Of a stretch of DNA of 64,000 nucleotides, positions 54,808 through 63,473 are shown one piece after another. Every line of letters starts with the position of its first letter. Positions within the stretch are counted from its first letter, which is position 1. The stretch is from Rhodanobacteraceae bacterium (GTDB lineage: Bacteria > Pseudomonadota > Gammaproteobacteria > Xanthomonadales > SZUA-5). Location of the stretch: the NCBI GenBank assembly GCA_016717705.1, contig JADKFD010000001.1, forward strand, positions 1 to 64,000, given 5' to 3'. The translations under genes were made by a program, and so were the position numbers. The notes beneath the pieces were generated by a model. The model did no database searches and was not told the DNA's origin. It was given only the letters and a program-made list of their open reading frames with translations.

Positions 54808-55906
54808 GGCAGGCTCCGGTCTTGAGGTCGGCGACGAGGCTGAAGCGTTCTTTGCCGGTGGCGCCGTCGGGCTGGATGATGCCCTGGAACTGCGGTTTGG
54901 CCAGGCAGCGCGAGTCGGTCAGAATGCCAATCAACTTGTCGGCACGCGCCGACTGACCCTGCAATTGCACCTGGGCGCCGACGAAGGACAGGCGCTCCAG
55001 CCAGGTGTCATCGGGAACCATGCGGGTAACCTCGGCCAACACATCGACGGCGACCGCCTGCTCGGCCTTCTTCTTGGCGAGGAAGCTGGCGCCCTCGATG
55101 GCGTCGCGCAACTGGCGCTTGAGCTCGGCGCTCTGCATCGCCGCGGCGCTGGCCACCGACTTCTCTTCGTTGAGGCGCTCGATCGCCTGTTCGCGCAAGG
55201 CCAGCGATTGCCACATCACCAGCCACAGCAATGCCGCCGCCGACAGCGCCAGGATCAGGTTCAGCCGCAGTCGCTTGTCGACGCGACGCGCGCGACGATC
55301 GGCCGGCAGCAGATTGAAGCCGGCTGGCAGCTCGCCCGCAGCCACGTCCGCGGCATCCAGTTGCAGTGCGCCGATACCCTGCAAGGCCTGGTCGAGCACC
55401 GCGCGCGGCACCGCCAGCAACTCGACCAGCATCGTCCGCGTCGTCGCGTCGCGCTTGAGTATGCGGTGATCGAAATACAGCTGATCGGCGCGGAACGGCG
55501 TCTGTCGATCCATCTCGAAAGCCAGCACCGAGGCCAGGTGCTCCTCGGCGGCCAGCGGCAGTGTCAGGCGGCGCCGCAGTGTGCGCTCTGCCGGCAACAG
55601 CAGAATCTGGCGAGCCGGCTGCTCCTCCTCCGGGCGCAGACGTTCGACCGCCTGCACCAGGACATCGCGGTCGGCGGCCACGCGCTCCTCGGCTTCGGTG
55701 CGACCAACGCGCACGCGGCGCAGCAGCCAGCTGTCGGCGGTTGGCGCCAGGGTGACGACCGCGCGCTCGGCCCCCACCCAGTCGCGCCAGGCCGGCGGCA
55801 GCGCCGACAGCAATTCGTTGCGCCACCAGGTCAGGAACTGGGCAAAACCACTCTTTTCGTAGCGCTGCCGCAGGCGCCGCAGGGGCTTCTGGACTAACTC
55901 AAGCAT
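54776..55906 (-). CDS. gspL: Type II secretion protein GspL
   Basis: GspL (376 residues) recruits the GspE ATPase to the membrane. The cytoplasmic actin-like domain occupies about 1-240 (LPLAAEEHLASVLAFEMDRQ). The membrane helix is LNLILALSAAALLWLVMW (about 255), and the periplasmic PilN-like domain follows with TWLERLSFVGAQVQLQGQSA. The start MLELVQKPLRRL at 55906 is preferred to an upstream Met on context. A 290-base gap separates it from gspK, unusual in this operon. Confidence 0.92.
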   Translation of the reverse strand: MLELVQKPLRRLRQRYEKSGFAQFLTWWRNELLSALPPAWRDWVGAERAVVTLAPTADSWLLRRVRVGRTEAEERVAADRDVLVQAVERLRPEEEQPARQILLLPAERTLRRRLTLPLAAEEHLASVLAFEMDRQTPFRADQLYFDHRILKRDATTRTMLVELLAVPRAVLDQALQGIGALQLDAADVAAGELPAGFNLLPADRRARRVDKRLRLNLILALSAAALLWLVMWQSLALREQAIERLNEEKSVASAAAMQSAELKRQLRDAIEGASFLAKKKAEQAVAVDVLAEVTRMVPDDTWLERLSFVGAQVQLQGQSARADKLIGILTDSRCLAKPQFQGIIQPDGATGKERFSLVADLKTGACHGTDTAAGSR

Positions 55907-56196
55907 GGTCTGCCCGTGAGGTCGGGTAGCGCGCACCGTCCCGCGATCCGCCCCGCTGGTGGGCGGCGAATCTGCAGTGGGCAGCTGGGGCGGGCGGATG
56001 CAATGCGCGCCACAGGGGATTGGAATTCGCGCTGAGCATCATCTCGATTCTTGTCTGTTCGGCAACCCAGATTCACACCTCGCCCGGATTGGCGAGTCAT
56101 TCCTTGCGCAAAAAAACCGGCCGGCGATGGGCGTCGATCGCGCGCCGCAGCCCAGCTGTCAGCGCAAGATTCCCGGTCCAGCAGCAGGCCGCGCGC
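55907..56196. other. Gap inside the secretion operon (gspK-gspL)
   Basis: Genes on either side are otherwise overlapping, so 290 bases here are unexpected. On the minus strand a GC-rich stretch, CCGGCCGG, runs directly into seven T (56115-56109), which may be a terminator or attenuator. No open frame with a ribosome site is convincing. A second promoter for gspLMCD could lie here. Confidence 0.45.
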
Positions 56197-57090
56197 TCAC
56201 TTCGACTCGCCATCGCGCCAGCGCACGATGCGAAACGGTCGGCGCGCGACCATGCTCGCGCCAAGGCGGACGGTAGCCTCCAAACCGGCATTCGCGCCGC
56301 CCGGCAGCGTCGCACGGGACCGGATAGTGTACGTAAGGCCCCCACCCTGCGCCACCACGGGCGTTCCATCGGGTAGCACCAGCGGGATTTGTGGCTGCCC
56401 CGGAGCACCGGTCGGCAGCTCTCTTTGCTGCACAAACATCTGGATCAAGTCAGGGTTCATGCCGGGCATCAGCTGCAAGACTTCGGGAGAGGCGAACGCC
56501 GGATTGGGTTGCGCCCGTCCTGAATAGATGGTCAGCAGTGGCTCAAGTTCCCGGTACATTTCAAAACTCATGCCAAGCACCTGCTGCAGCTCGGACACGG
56601 TCTCGAAGGGGGCATTGCGCGGCTTGTAGCTGCGGTCGGCGGCCTTGTACTCGTCCGATTCGGCACCGTTCAGGCTGATCAGGTCATCCGGGTCGCGCCA
56701 ATCCATGACCGCGGCCGCGAGCGCCTCGGCATCCACTTGCTCGAGTCCGCCAAACTTGAACAACTCGATCAGCAACGGCAAATCGGCAACATTCAGATCG
56801 ACCTTGCCGGTTTCGTCGAAAATCTGCACCTTGATCTGCGCGCCTTCGAACTCAAACGGATACTCGCGTCCGTCGGCAATCCAGCGCGTGTCCGGATTGT
56901 TGCCGCGCAATTCATAGGCGGCGCGATGCAGGCCGGCCTCGGCGGCGTAGCGCGCACGCGTCGAATCGAGCAGGTTGCGGCCCTGCAGGGCCTCCACCCG
57001 CGCGCTCAGCGAGAAACTGCCGAGCAGCACGGCGATCAACACCGAGACCCACAGCACCAGGACCAGCGCGATGCCTTTCTGTTTGCGCAT
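56197..57090 (-). CDS. gspK: Type II secretion minor pseudopilin GspK
   Basis: GspK (297 residues) forms the tip complex of the pseudopilus with GspI and GspJ. The prepilin signal is short and normal: MRKQKG, then IALVLVLWVSVLIAVLLGSF. Like other GspK it lacks the Glu5 of major pilins. A large globular domain follows, with EALAAAVMDWRDPDDLISLN, a Ca-binding type region, and PFETVSELQQVLGMSFEMYR. ATG 57090 is in frame with gspJ without an intervening stop; a TAG sits one base out of frame at 57099-57101. GspK is normally separate, so a base error in gspJ is likely. Confidence 0.92.
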   Translation of the reverse strand: MRKQKGIALVLVLWVSVLIAVLLGSFSLSARVEALQGRNLLDSTRARYAAEAGLHRAAYELRGNNPDTRWIADGREYPFEFEGAQIKVQIFDETGKVDLNVADLPLLIELFKFGGLEQVDAEALAAAVMDWRDPDDLISLNGAESDEYKAADRSYKPRNAPFETVSELQQVLGMSFEMYRELEPLLTIYSGRAQPNPAFASPEVLQLMPGMNPDLIQMFVQQRELPTGAPGQPQIPLVLPDGTPVVAQGGGLTYTIRSRATLPGGANAGLEATVRLGASMVARRPFRIVRWRDGESK

Positions 57091-57873
57091 TTGGGTCCCT
57101 AGCCCCGCCGGCTGCAGACCGGCATTGAAGCCACGCGTGGCGCCGCCATCGACCATCATGACGATCTCCAGCAACGGCCACTCGGTGCGACTCTCCGGGC
57201 TCATTTCCAGCTGCAACTGGATCGCCAGCGGCGTCAGCTGCGGGTCTTCCCAATCGCCGGTCCAGTCGCCGACCTTGCCTTCCGGATTCAGCCCCTTGAA
57301 GCGGAATTCGCCATCGCGGATACCCGCCAGCAGCAGGATCGGCGGCAGCGAATCATCGATGTCCTTCTCGTCGAAACCATTCTGCAGCCAGTAGCGGAAC
57401 ACCAGCGACTGGTAGCGCCCATCACGGATCAGTTCGAGTTCCTGCACATAGGTGCCGCCGTACCCCAGGTATCCCGGCATCGGCCCGACAAAGCGGATCT
57501 TCTTGTCGTCGCCTTCGAACATGAACAACTTGCCGTCCTTGCTGTCCTGCTTGTAGGCCAGTGGCATCAGCCGGCCCACCTGCTGGCGCACAAATTCGTG
57601 GGTGATGCGCAATCGATTGGTGCGATCGATGAAATTCTGCCCGGTTTCCGCCGCCTTCTGCCCGGTACGCAGACCCTCGTAGACCATGGTCATCAGCATG
57701 GCGACGAGGGCCATGGCGACGAGGAGTTCGATGAGGGTGAAACCTCGCGACCCTGATCGAGCACGCGGGGCAACGGTGAAACGTGAAAAGTGAAACGTCA
57801 ATGTCAGCTTCAGTGCCAGTGTCGCGGCGACCGAATTGACGTTTGACGTTTCACGTTTCACCGCTCTGTTCAA
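57091..57873 (-). CDS. gspJ: Type II secretion minor pseudopilin GspJ, long leader, no in-frame stop before gspK
   Basis: A 260-residue portion matching GspJ: SRG then FTLIELLVAMALVAMLMTMV, followed by YEGLRTGQKAAETGQNFIDR and later GDWTGDWEDPQLTPLAIQLQ. The start TTG at 57873 overlaps the gspI stop (TTGA). The leader up to the cleavage Gly is 44 residues, partly encoded by an inverted heptamer array. The frame runs into gspK with no stop, so a real fusion protein would be 558 residues with an internal prepilin signal. The out-of-frame TAG near 57100 makes an indel the simpler reading. Confidence 0.88.
57776..57862. repeat. Inverted GTGAAAC heptamer arrays in the gspJ leader
   Basis: GGTGAAACGTGAAAAGTGAA from 57776 is mirrored by GACGTTTGACGTTTCACGTT ending in CACC at 57862, about 30 bases apart. 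The element encodes part of the gspJ leader and can form a hairpin in the mRNA. The same heptamer is arrayed between gspF and gspE. Confidence 0.85.
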
Positions 57874-58394
57874 AACTGCCCCTCCTTCAACATCGAGCGC
57901 AGCGTGACGAAGTGTTGTTCGCTCCTGCGATTGCGATCGCCCCAGGACACCACCAGTTCCACCCGGTACAACTCGACCGGAAAGCTGTCGGGCGACACGC
58001 CGTCGGTGCGCTCGACCTCCTGCTTGCTGACGTCCAGCTGCCAGCGATAGTGCGCGTTGAATTCGCCGCTGTCGCTGCCCTCCTTGAGCTCCTCGATGGT
58101 GCCGATGGCATCCAGCTTGGATTGCGCCCAGAGCGCCGCTTCACTGACTTCGGCCGATCGCCGCGTGTTGCGCATGGCCATCCCGAGTGCATCGAGCACG
58201 GCGCCGAAGATCAGCACGAAGACGATGAAGGCGACGAGGACTTCGAGGAGAGTGAATCCGCCTTGGCGAGGGGGGCGGCGGGCGGGGCGGGGCTGGGGCA
58301 GGGCGCCCGACGATCCGGCAGGGCGTCCGCTGACTCGCGACGGCGGGCCAGGGCCCAGCCCCACCCCCAACGACTCGATCAATGCGCCGCTCAC
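57870..58394 (-). CDS. gspI: Type II secretion minor pseudopilin GspI, long leader
   Basis: GspI (174 residues) nucleates the pseudopilus tip. The prepilin cleavage site is QGG then FTLLEVLVAFIVFVLIFGAV with Glu5, and the mature part has AALWAQSKLDAIGTIEELKE. The start is a GTG overlapping the gspH stop by 4 bases (GTGA), strong support for translation from here. That makes a 46-residue Gly/Pro/Arg-rich leader, far longer than the usual 5-10 residues. No closer start codon exists. Confidence 0.9.
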   Translation of the reverse strand: MSGALIESLGVGLGPGPPSRVSGRPAGSSGALPQPRPARRPPRQGGFTLLEVLVAFIVFVLIFGAVLDALGMAMRNTRRSAEVSEAALWAQSKLDAIGTIEELKEGSDSGEFNAHYRWQLDVSKQEVERTDGVSPDSFPVELYRVELVVSWGDRNRRSEQHFVTLRSMLKEGQF

Positions 58395-58934
58395 AACCGC
58401 CGCTCCCCGCGCCCATCATCCATCGTGATCTCGCCGGTCAGCCAGGACACCTTGACCTTCCATTCGCGACCGCCGGAGATCAGGGTCACACGACCACCGG
58501 TGGATCCACCGTCGGCAAAGAAGCGAATGCGCCCGACCTTGTCGCTGCTGACTTCCGACTGGGCCGTCAGCAGCTTCAGTTCCATCGATTCAGGCAACTG
58601 CACCGATTTCTGGCCCGCCGCCACGTAGCTCTTGGTTTCCAGGTTGAGCTCGAGGAATTTCTCCTCGCGATGCAGGACCGCCTGGCTGCGCGTGTAGCGC
58701 AGCGCCGCTGTCATGTCGCGCGCGGCAGTCGCCACCTTGACGCTGTCCATGCGACCGACCACCGAAGTGCCGAGCAGGCTGGCCATCATCGCGATGATCA
58801 GCATCACGACGATCATTTCGAGGAGGGTGAATCCGCGCTGGCGCAGGGACCGCGTGCGGCGACAGGGGCCGGGGCGGGCGCGCGGTGCCCGCGAACGGTG
58901 CCGGGCGCCGCGGCGGCTCGGGCACCGGCTTCAT
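58391..58934 (-). CDS. gspH: Type II secretion minor pseudopilin GspH, frameshifted leader
   Basis: The body matches GspH: RQRG then FTLLEMIVVMLIIAMMASLL with Glu5, SVKVATAARDMTAALRYTRS and a C-terminal GGREWKVKVSWLTGEITMDD. The most likely start is ATG 58934 (MKPVPEPPRRPAPF), in a different frame from the body. One base is lost or gained within the G/C-rich leader near 58850-58900. Reconstructed, the leader would again be about 45 Pro/Arg-rich residues. It ends overlapping gspI. Confidence 0.85.
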
Positions 58935-58991
58935 CGCGTCCTGGCCCCGCCCCGTCCCGCCTTCTGACCCATGGCAGTTCTCACGTCACCT

Positions 58992-59543
58992 TCACTGGTT
59001 GTTATCAATATCCGCCGCCGTATCCGCGCCACCCGGCGTCTTGTCGGAGCCGAGCGAGATGACGGCGTAGGGCTGACCGCCTTCGCCGGGCACCTTGATC
59101 ACGTAGTTGGTACCCCACGGATCCTTGAGCTGCGACTCCTTGAGGTAGGGGCCGCCCCAGTTGGTGGCATTGCCGGGCGTCGTGATCAGATCCTCGATCT
59201 TGGTCGGGATCGTGACCGAATCGAGATAGTACTGATCGACCGAGGTGGCGACCTTGCGCACGCCGGCCTGCGCCGCCTTGACGTCGGCCTTGCCCTTGCC
59301 CTTGAAGATGTTGGTGGCGAGCATGGTCGCGATGAAGGCGATGATGCCGAGCACCAGCAGCATCTCGATCAGGGAGAAACCTCGTTGATGAAGGGAGGCG
59401 CGCCGCCGACCGGAGACCAGGCGACCAGCCTCTTTCGCGCCGCTTGCGCTGTTCGCCCTGCTCCGCCCGCTGATCGAAAGCAGCGCGTTCGTCACCCGTA
59501 CCCGCAAACCATCCAGACTGAAAAGCTGCACTTCTTGATTCAT
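58992..59543 (-). CDS. gspG: Type II secretion major pseudopilin GspG, long leader
   Basis: GspG (183 residues) is the main subunit of the pseudopilus. The cleavage site is HQRG then FSLIEMLLVLGIIAFIATML with Glu5. The mature part has VRKVATSVDQYYLDSVTIPT, KESQLKDPWGTNYVIKVPGE and the calcium-site region ISLGSDKTPGGADTAADIDN. The first ATG (59543) gives a 55-residue leader; no nearer start is present. It lies 12 bases after gspF. Confidence 0.95.
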   Translation of the reverse strand: MNQEVQLFSLDGLRVRVTNALLSISGRSRANSASGAKEAGRLVSGRRRASLHQRGFSLIEMLLVLGIIAFIATMLATNIFKGKGKADVKAAQAGVRKVATSVDQYYLDSVTIPTKIEDLITTPGNATNWGGPYLKESQLKDPWGTNYVIKVPGEGGQPYAVISLGSDKTPGGADTAADIDNNQ

Positions 59544-59555
59544 GTTCCGTCCTCG

Positions 59556-60770
59556 TCAACCCACCAATTCATTCAAACTCAGGATCGCGGTCACCATCGA
59601 GATCACGATGAGGGCGATGAAACCCGCCAGCAGGATGGTCATCACCGGCACGAAGGCCGCCATCAGCCGATCGATCGTCGTGCGCACTTCGCGGTCATAG
59701 GTGTCGGCCGCGCGCAGCAGCATGTCGTCGAGCTGCCCGGTCTCCTCGCCGACCGCAATCATCTGCAGTGCCATCCGCGGAAAACGCTTGCCCACCGCCA
59801 ATGCGTGCGCCAGTCCGCCACCGGTCTTGACGTCCTTGGTAGCACTCTCGACCTGTTCACCGAGCGCAGAGTTCCCCAACACGTTCTTGGCGATCGACAT
59901 GGCCGACAGCAAGGGCACGCCATTCTTCAGCAAGGTGCCGGCCGTACGCGCGAAGCGCGCGGTATCGATCTTGATCAGCAGGTCACCGACCCACTTCAGA
60001 TTGATCAGCCGCGTATCCCAGATCAGGCGCGTCGTCGGATCGGCGAACTGGCGCTGGAAAAAGATGGCGACGCCCGCGACTGCCAGGGCGATGGCCCACC
60101 AGCCGTAACGCAGCGCGTTGGCCATGGCGAGCACGATCTGCGTCAGGATCGGCAGTTCGCCGCCGAGCTGTTCGAACAGCGGCATGAAATTCGGGATCAC
60201 GAACACCAGCAGGAAGATCATCGCGCCGCCCGCCAACAGCAACAGGATGCACGGATAGATCAGCGCCGAGACCACGCTGGATTTCAGCTCCTGGGCGCGC
60301 TCCAGGTATTCGGACAGTCGCGTCAGCGTGTGATCGAGCGTGCCGCCCATCTCGCCGGCGCGCACCATGTTGATGAACAGGCGCGAAAACACGCCGTGCT
60401 GGCGCTCCAGTGCCTCCGACAAGGACACACCGCCGCGCACTTCGTCGCGGATACGATCAACCAGGCGCTTCAGGCGTGGCGACTCGGCCAGTTCCGCCAG
60501 CACCAGCAAGGATCGATCGAGCGGCAGCCCGGCACCGACCAGGGTCGCCAGCTGCTGGGTGAAATTGGCCACGTCGGCCTGCGACACCCCGGTCGAGCGG
60601 AACAGCGCACCAAACCCGGCGCCAGCCGCCTGGTCCGCCGGGATGGCCTCCAACGGCAGATTGCCCTGCTCATGCAGCTTGGCAACCACCTCATCGGTGT
60701 TCGCCGCCTCCATCTGCCCCTGCAGCACTTCGCCGTTGGGGGCGACGGCTTTGAAGCGGAATGAGGGCAT
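59556..60770 (-). CDS. gspF: Type II secretion inner-membrane platform protein GspF
   Basis: GspF (404 residues) is the polytopic platform protein. Two repeated T2SF domains occur: FTQQLATLVGAGLPLDRSLL (about 70-190) and FARTAGTLLKNGVPLLSAMS (about 275-395). Membrane helices include ALIYPCILLLLAGGAMIFLL, WWAIALAVAGVAIFF and VMTILLAGFIALIVISMVTA. ATG 60770 has GGAGG-like sequence upstream. The GTGAAAC heptamer array separates it from gspE. Intact. Confidence 0.97.
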   Translation of the reverse strand: MPSFRFKAVAPNGEVLQGQMEAANTDEVVAKLHEQGNLPLEAIPADQAAGAGFGALFRSTGVSQADVANFTQQLATLVGAGLPLDRSLLVLAELAESPRLKRLVDRIRDEVRGGVSLSEALERQHGVFSRLFINMVRAGEMGGTLDHTLTRLSEYLERAQELKSSVVSALIYPCILLLLAGGAMIFLLVFVIPNFMPLFEQLGGELPILTQIVLAMANALRYGWWAIALAVAGVAIFFQRQFADPTTRLIWDTRLINLKWVGDLLIKIDTARFARTAGTLLKNGVPLLSAMSIAKNVLGNSALGEQVESATKDVKTGGGLAHALAVGKRFPRMALQMIAVGEETGQLDDMLLRAADTYDREVRTTIDRLMAAFVPVMTILLAGFIALIVISMVTAILSLNELVG

Positions 60771-60798
60771 CAGCGCGCCTCCCGGCAGGAGGCGCGCG

Positions 60799-60862
60799 GT
60801 GAAACGTGAAACGTGAAACGTGAAGAAGAGCTAGGTGAAACGTGGAACGTAAAACGTGAAAC
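60799..60862. repeat. Heptamer GTGAAAC arrays between gspE and gspF
   Basis: Three GTGAAAC units and a variant (60799-60826), eight bases, then GTGAAAC GTGGAAC GTAAAAC GTGAAAC (60835-60862). The array shares its unit with the inverted pair inside gspJ. Confidence 0.93.
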
Positions 60863-60956
60863 GGAAGAGCCCGCAGGCCCGCCTGGTTCGCCTTTCACCG
60901 CCTATACGTTCCCTGCCCCCCTTTGCCCTACTTGCGCATGGCGCTGGCCGCAGCGA

Positions 60957-62726
60957 TCACGTCTCCTGACACACGCGCAGCACTTCCTCGATGGTGGTCG
61001 CGCCGGCCAGTGCCTTGGCCATGCCGTCTTCGTACATGGTGCGCATGCCCTCTTCGCGCGCCAGGGCTTCGATCTTGCCATGGTCGGCGTGCTGCATGAC
61101 CAGACGGCGGATCGGATCGGTCATGACCAGGAACTCCATGATGGTCGTACGGCCGAGGTAACCGGTGGCGCTGCGCTCCGATGGCACCGGTTTGTGCAGG
61201 TAGATCGGGTCGTGGCGGGTGTACTGGCGCAGCTTGTGGTCGGCAACCACTTCCGGCAGCGCGATGTAGCGCTGGCTGGATTCGCGATCGAGACGGCGCA
61301 CCAGGCGCTGGGCGAGCACGCCGTTGACGGTCGAGCACATCAGGTAATCGTCGACGCCCATGTCGAGCAGTCGGGTGACCGCGCCGGCGGCGTTGTTGGT
61401 GTGCAGCGTGGACAGCACCAGGTGGCCGGTGAGCGCCGACTGGATCGCGATCTTGGCGGTCTCCAGGTCGCGCATTTCGCCGATCATGATGACGTCCGGA
61501 TCCTGGCGCACGATCGAGCGCAGCGCGCCGGCGAAATCGAGGCCGATCTGCGGCTTGACCTGGATCTGGTTGACGCCCTCCAGCTGGTACTCGACCGGGT
61601 CCTCGACCGTGATGATCTTGACCTCGGGCGTGTTGATCCGGCTGAGCGCGGTGTACAGCGTGGTGGTCTTGCCCGAGCCGGTCGGGCCGGTGACCAGCAG
61701 GATGCCGTGCGGCATTTCCAGCACGTTGATGAACTTCTGCATGAAGTCATCGGTGAAACCGAGCGCCTTGAAATCCAGCACCACGCTTTCGCGATCGAGG
61801 ATACGCATGACCACGCTCTCGCCGTAGCTGGTCGGCACCGTGGACACGCGCAGGTCGAGCTCCTTGCCCTGCACGCGCAGCATGATGCGGCCGTCCTGCG
61901 GCAGCCGGCGCTCGGCGATGTTGAGCTTGGCCATGATCTTGATGCGGCTGATCACCGCCGCGGTAGAACTGGCCGGCGGCGATTCGACTTCCTGCAGCAC
62001 GCCATCGATGCGGTAGCGCACCTTCAGCCGGTTCTCGAAGGGTTCGATGTGGATATCGCTGGCGCGCTGCTCGACCGCGCGCTGCATCACCAGATTGACC
62101 AGGCGGATCACCGGCGCCTCGGACGCGAGGTCGCGCAGATGCTCGACGTCGTCCTCGCCGCCGGATTCGTCGCCCGACAGGTTCTCGACGATGGTGCCCA
62201 TCGCCGAGCGGCCCTGGCCGTAGTAGCGCTCGATCAGATCGTCGATCTCGCTGCGCAGGCCCACCGAGGATTCGACCTGCTTGCCGGTCGCCAGTGCCAC
62301 CGCGTCATGCGCGTACTGGTCCTGCGGATCGGCCACCAGCAAGGTGACCGTGGTTTCGGTCTCGGCGATCGGCACCACGTGGAATTGCTTGAGGAAGCGC
62401 ACCGACAGTTGCACCCCCGCCGGCGGCACCTCGGGCGCGTCCTTCGAACTGACCAGCGGCCGTTCCAGCAACTCGCTCAGCGCCTCGGCGACATCGCGCT
62501 CGGAGGCCAGCCCCAGGCGCGTCAGCAGCGACACCAGGCCGACGTCATCCTGTTCCTCGAACACGCGCCGCGCACGCGCCAGATCGGTTTCCTTCAGGCG
62601 CCCCTTGCGCAGCAGGAACTGGCAGATGCGCTCGTCGAGCTGGTCGGCATCGACCGGCACCGGCACCGCCGTCGGCGCTGGCGCCGGCGTCGGATCGCTG
62701 ATTTCGGTCTCGAGGATGGCGTTCAC
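60957..62726 (-). CDS. gspE: Type II secretion ATPase GspE
   Basis: GspE (589 residues) is the hexameric cytoplasmic motor. The N-terminal domains (about 25-170) bind GspL. The ATPase core has Walker A TGPTGSGKTTTLY, the Asp box (EDPVEYQLEGVNQI), Walker B DPDVIMIGEMRDLETA and the His box GHLVLSTLHTNNA. The tetracysteine zinc module normally found between the His box and the C-terminus is missing: that stretch (RLDRESSQRYIALPEVVADH and following) has no CxxC pair. It is first in the operon. Start ATG 62726. Confidence 0.96.
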   Translation of the reverse strand: MNAILETEISDPTPAPAPTAVPVPVDADQLDERICQFLLRKGRLKETDLARARRVFEEQDDVGLVSLLTRLGLASERDVAEALSELLERPLVSSKDAPEVPPAGVQLSVRFLKQFHVVPIAETETTVTLLVADPQDQYAHDAVALATGKQVESSVGLRSEIDDLIERYYGQGRSAMGTIVENLSGDESGGEDDVEHLRDLASEAPVIRLVNLVMQRAVEQRASDIHIEPFENRLKVRYRIDGVLQEVESPPASSTAAVISRIKIMAKLNIAERRLPQDGRIMLRVQGKELDLRVSTVPTSYGESVVMRILDRESVVLDFKALGFTDDFMQKFINVLEMPHGILLVTGPTGSGKTTTLYTALSRINTPEVKIITVEDPVEYQLEGVNQIQVKPQIGLDFAGALRSIVRQDPDVIMIGEMRDLETAKIAIQSALTGHLVLSTLHTNNAAGAVTRLLDMGVDDYLMCSTVNGVLAQRLVRRLDRESSQRYIALPEVVADHKLRQYTRHDPIYLHKPVPSERSATGYLGRTTIMEFLVMTDPIRRLVMQHADHGKIEALAREEGMRTMYEDGMAKALAGATTIEEVLRVCQET

Positions 62727-62758
62727 GCGTTTCGCACCTGGTTGGGCATTGCAGGAAA

Positions 62759-63425
62759 TCAGGACTTGCTGTCGGGACTGCTGGTTCCCACGTCCGGCAA
62801 TTCACTGCCCTCGATGGTGATCAGGTTCTTGATGAATGCCTGGTTGAAGGCGACCCACAGAATCACCGGGGTGATCGCCGGCAGCACCAGATAGCCGAAC
62901 TGATAGCAGAAGGCGATGACGTCCGGGGCAATCGCCGCGGTCTGCGCACCTGGCGATGGGCTTGGCGCCCAGCGTCTCCGGCGACGAACCGGCCAGCATC
63001 GACAGCTTTTCCGGCGGCTTGATGCCCATCGAAACCAGTGCATCGAACACCGTACCGAACACCTGGACACCGATCAACACCACCAGACTGACGCCGATCT
63101 GCAGCGCCCGGCGGGCATGGCTGAGCGGCGTCGCCATCACCAGGCCGACCAGCACCGGGATGCAATAGCCGTAGATCATCGGATTGACGTCGAAACCCAG
63201 TTCCACCGGGCGCAGCCCCTCGGGCACGACGCGAAAGTAGAAGTCGATCTGGTGCTGGGTCAACTCGGTACGCGCGAAGCTGCCATCGAACAACGCGCCC
63301 ATGACCTGCCCCGCGAGACCGGCGATCGGCTGCACCCACAGCTGGGCGAAATTGAACCAGACAAAGAACGACAGCGGCAGCCAGAGCACCGCAAGGAACA
63401 ACAGGGACTTCATCGGGCCGAACAT
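62759..63425 (-). CDS. Inner-membrane protein, possibly exosortase-associated, one frameshift
   Basis: A membrane protein of about 222 residues. ATG 63425 opens MFGPMKSLLFLAVLWLPLSF; a GTG further up lies within a heptamer array. Helices include LLFLAVLWLPLSFFVWFNFA, YGYCIPVLVGLVMATPLS, LQIGVSLVVLIGVQVFGTVF and, after a frame break near 62950, FCYQFGYLVLPAITPVILWV. The PVELGFDVNPMIYGYCIPVL segment resembles proteins annotated beside exosortase H in xanthomonads, a recalled similarity only. No exosortase is in the window. It precedes gspE by 33 bases. Confidence 0.7.
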
Positions 63426-63445
63426 GGGACCCGAGCGGGTTTCGT

Positions 63446-63473
63446 CACTCTCACCACTCACCACTCACCGCTC
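63446..63473. repeat. Heptamer repeat after purL
   Basis: Four units CACTCTC ACCACTC ACCACTC ACCGCTC follow the purL stop on the minus strand (there GAGCGGT GAGTGGT GAGTGGT). The class is that of 2676, 3241 and 3389. Confidence 0.88.
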
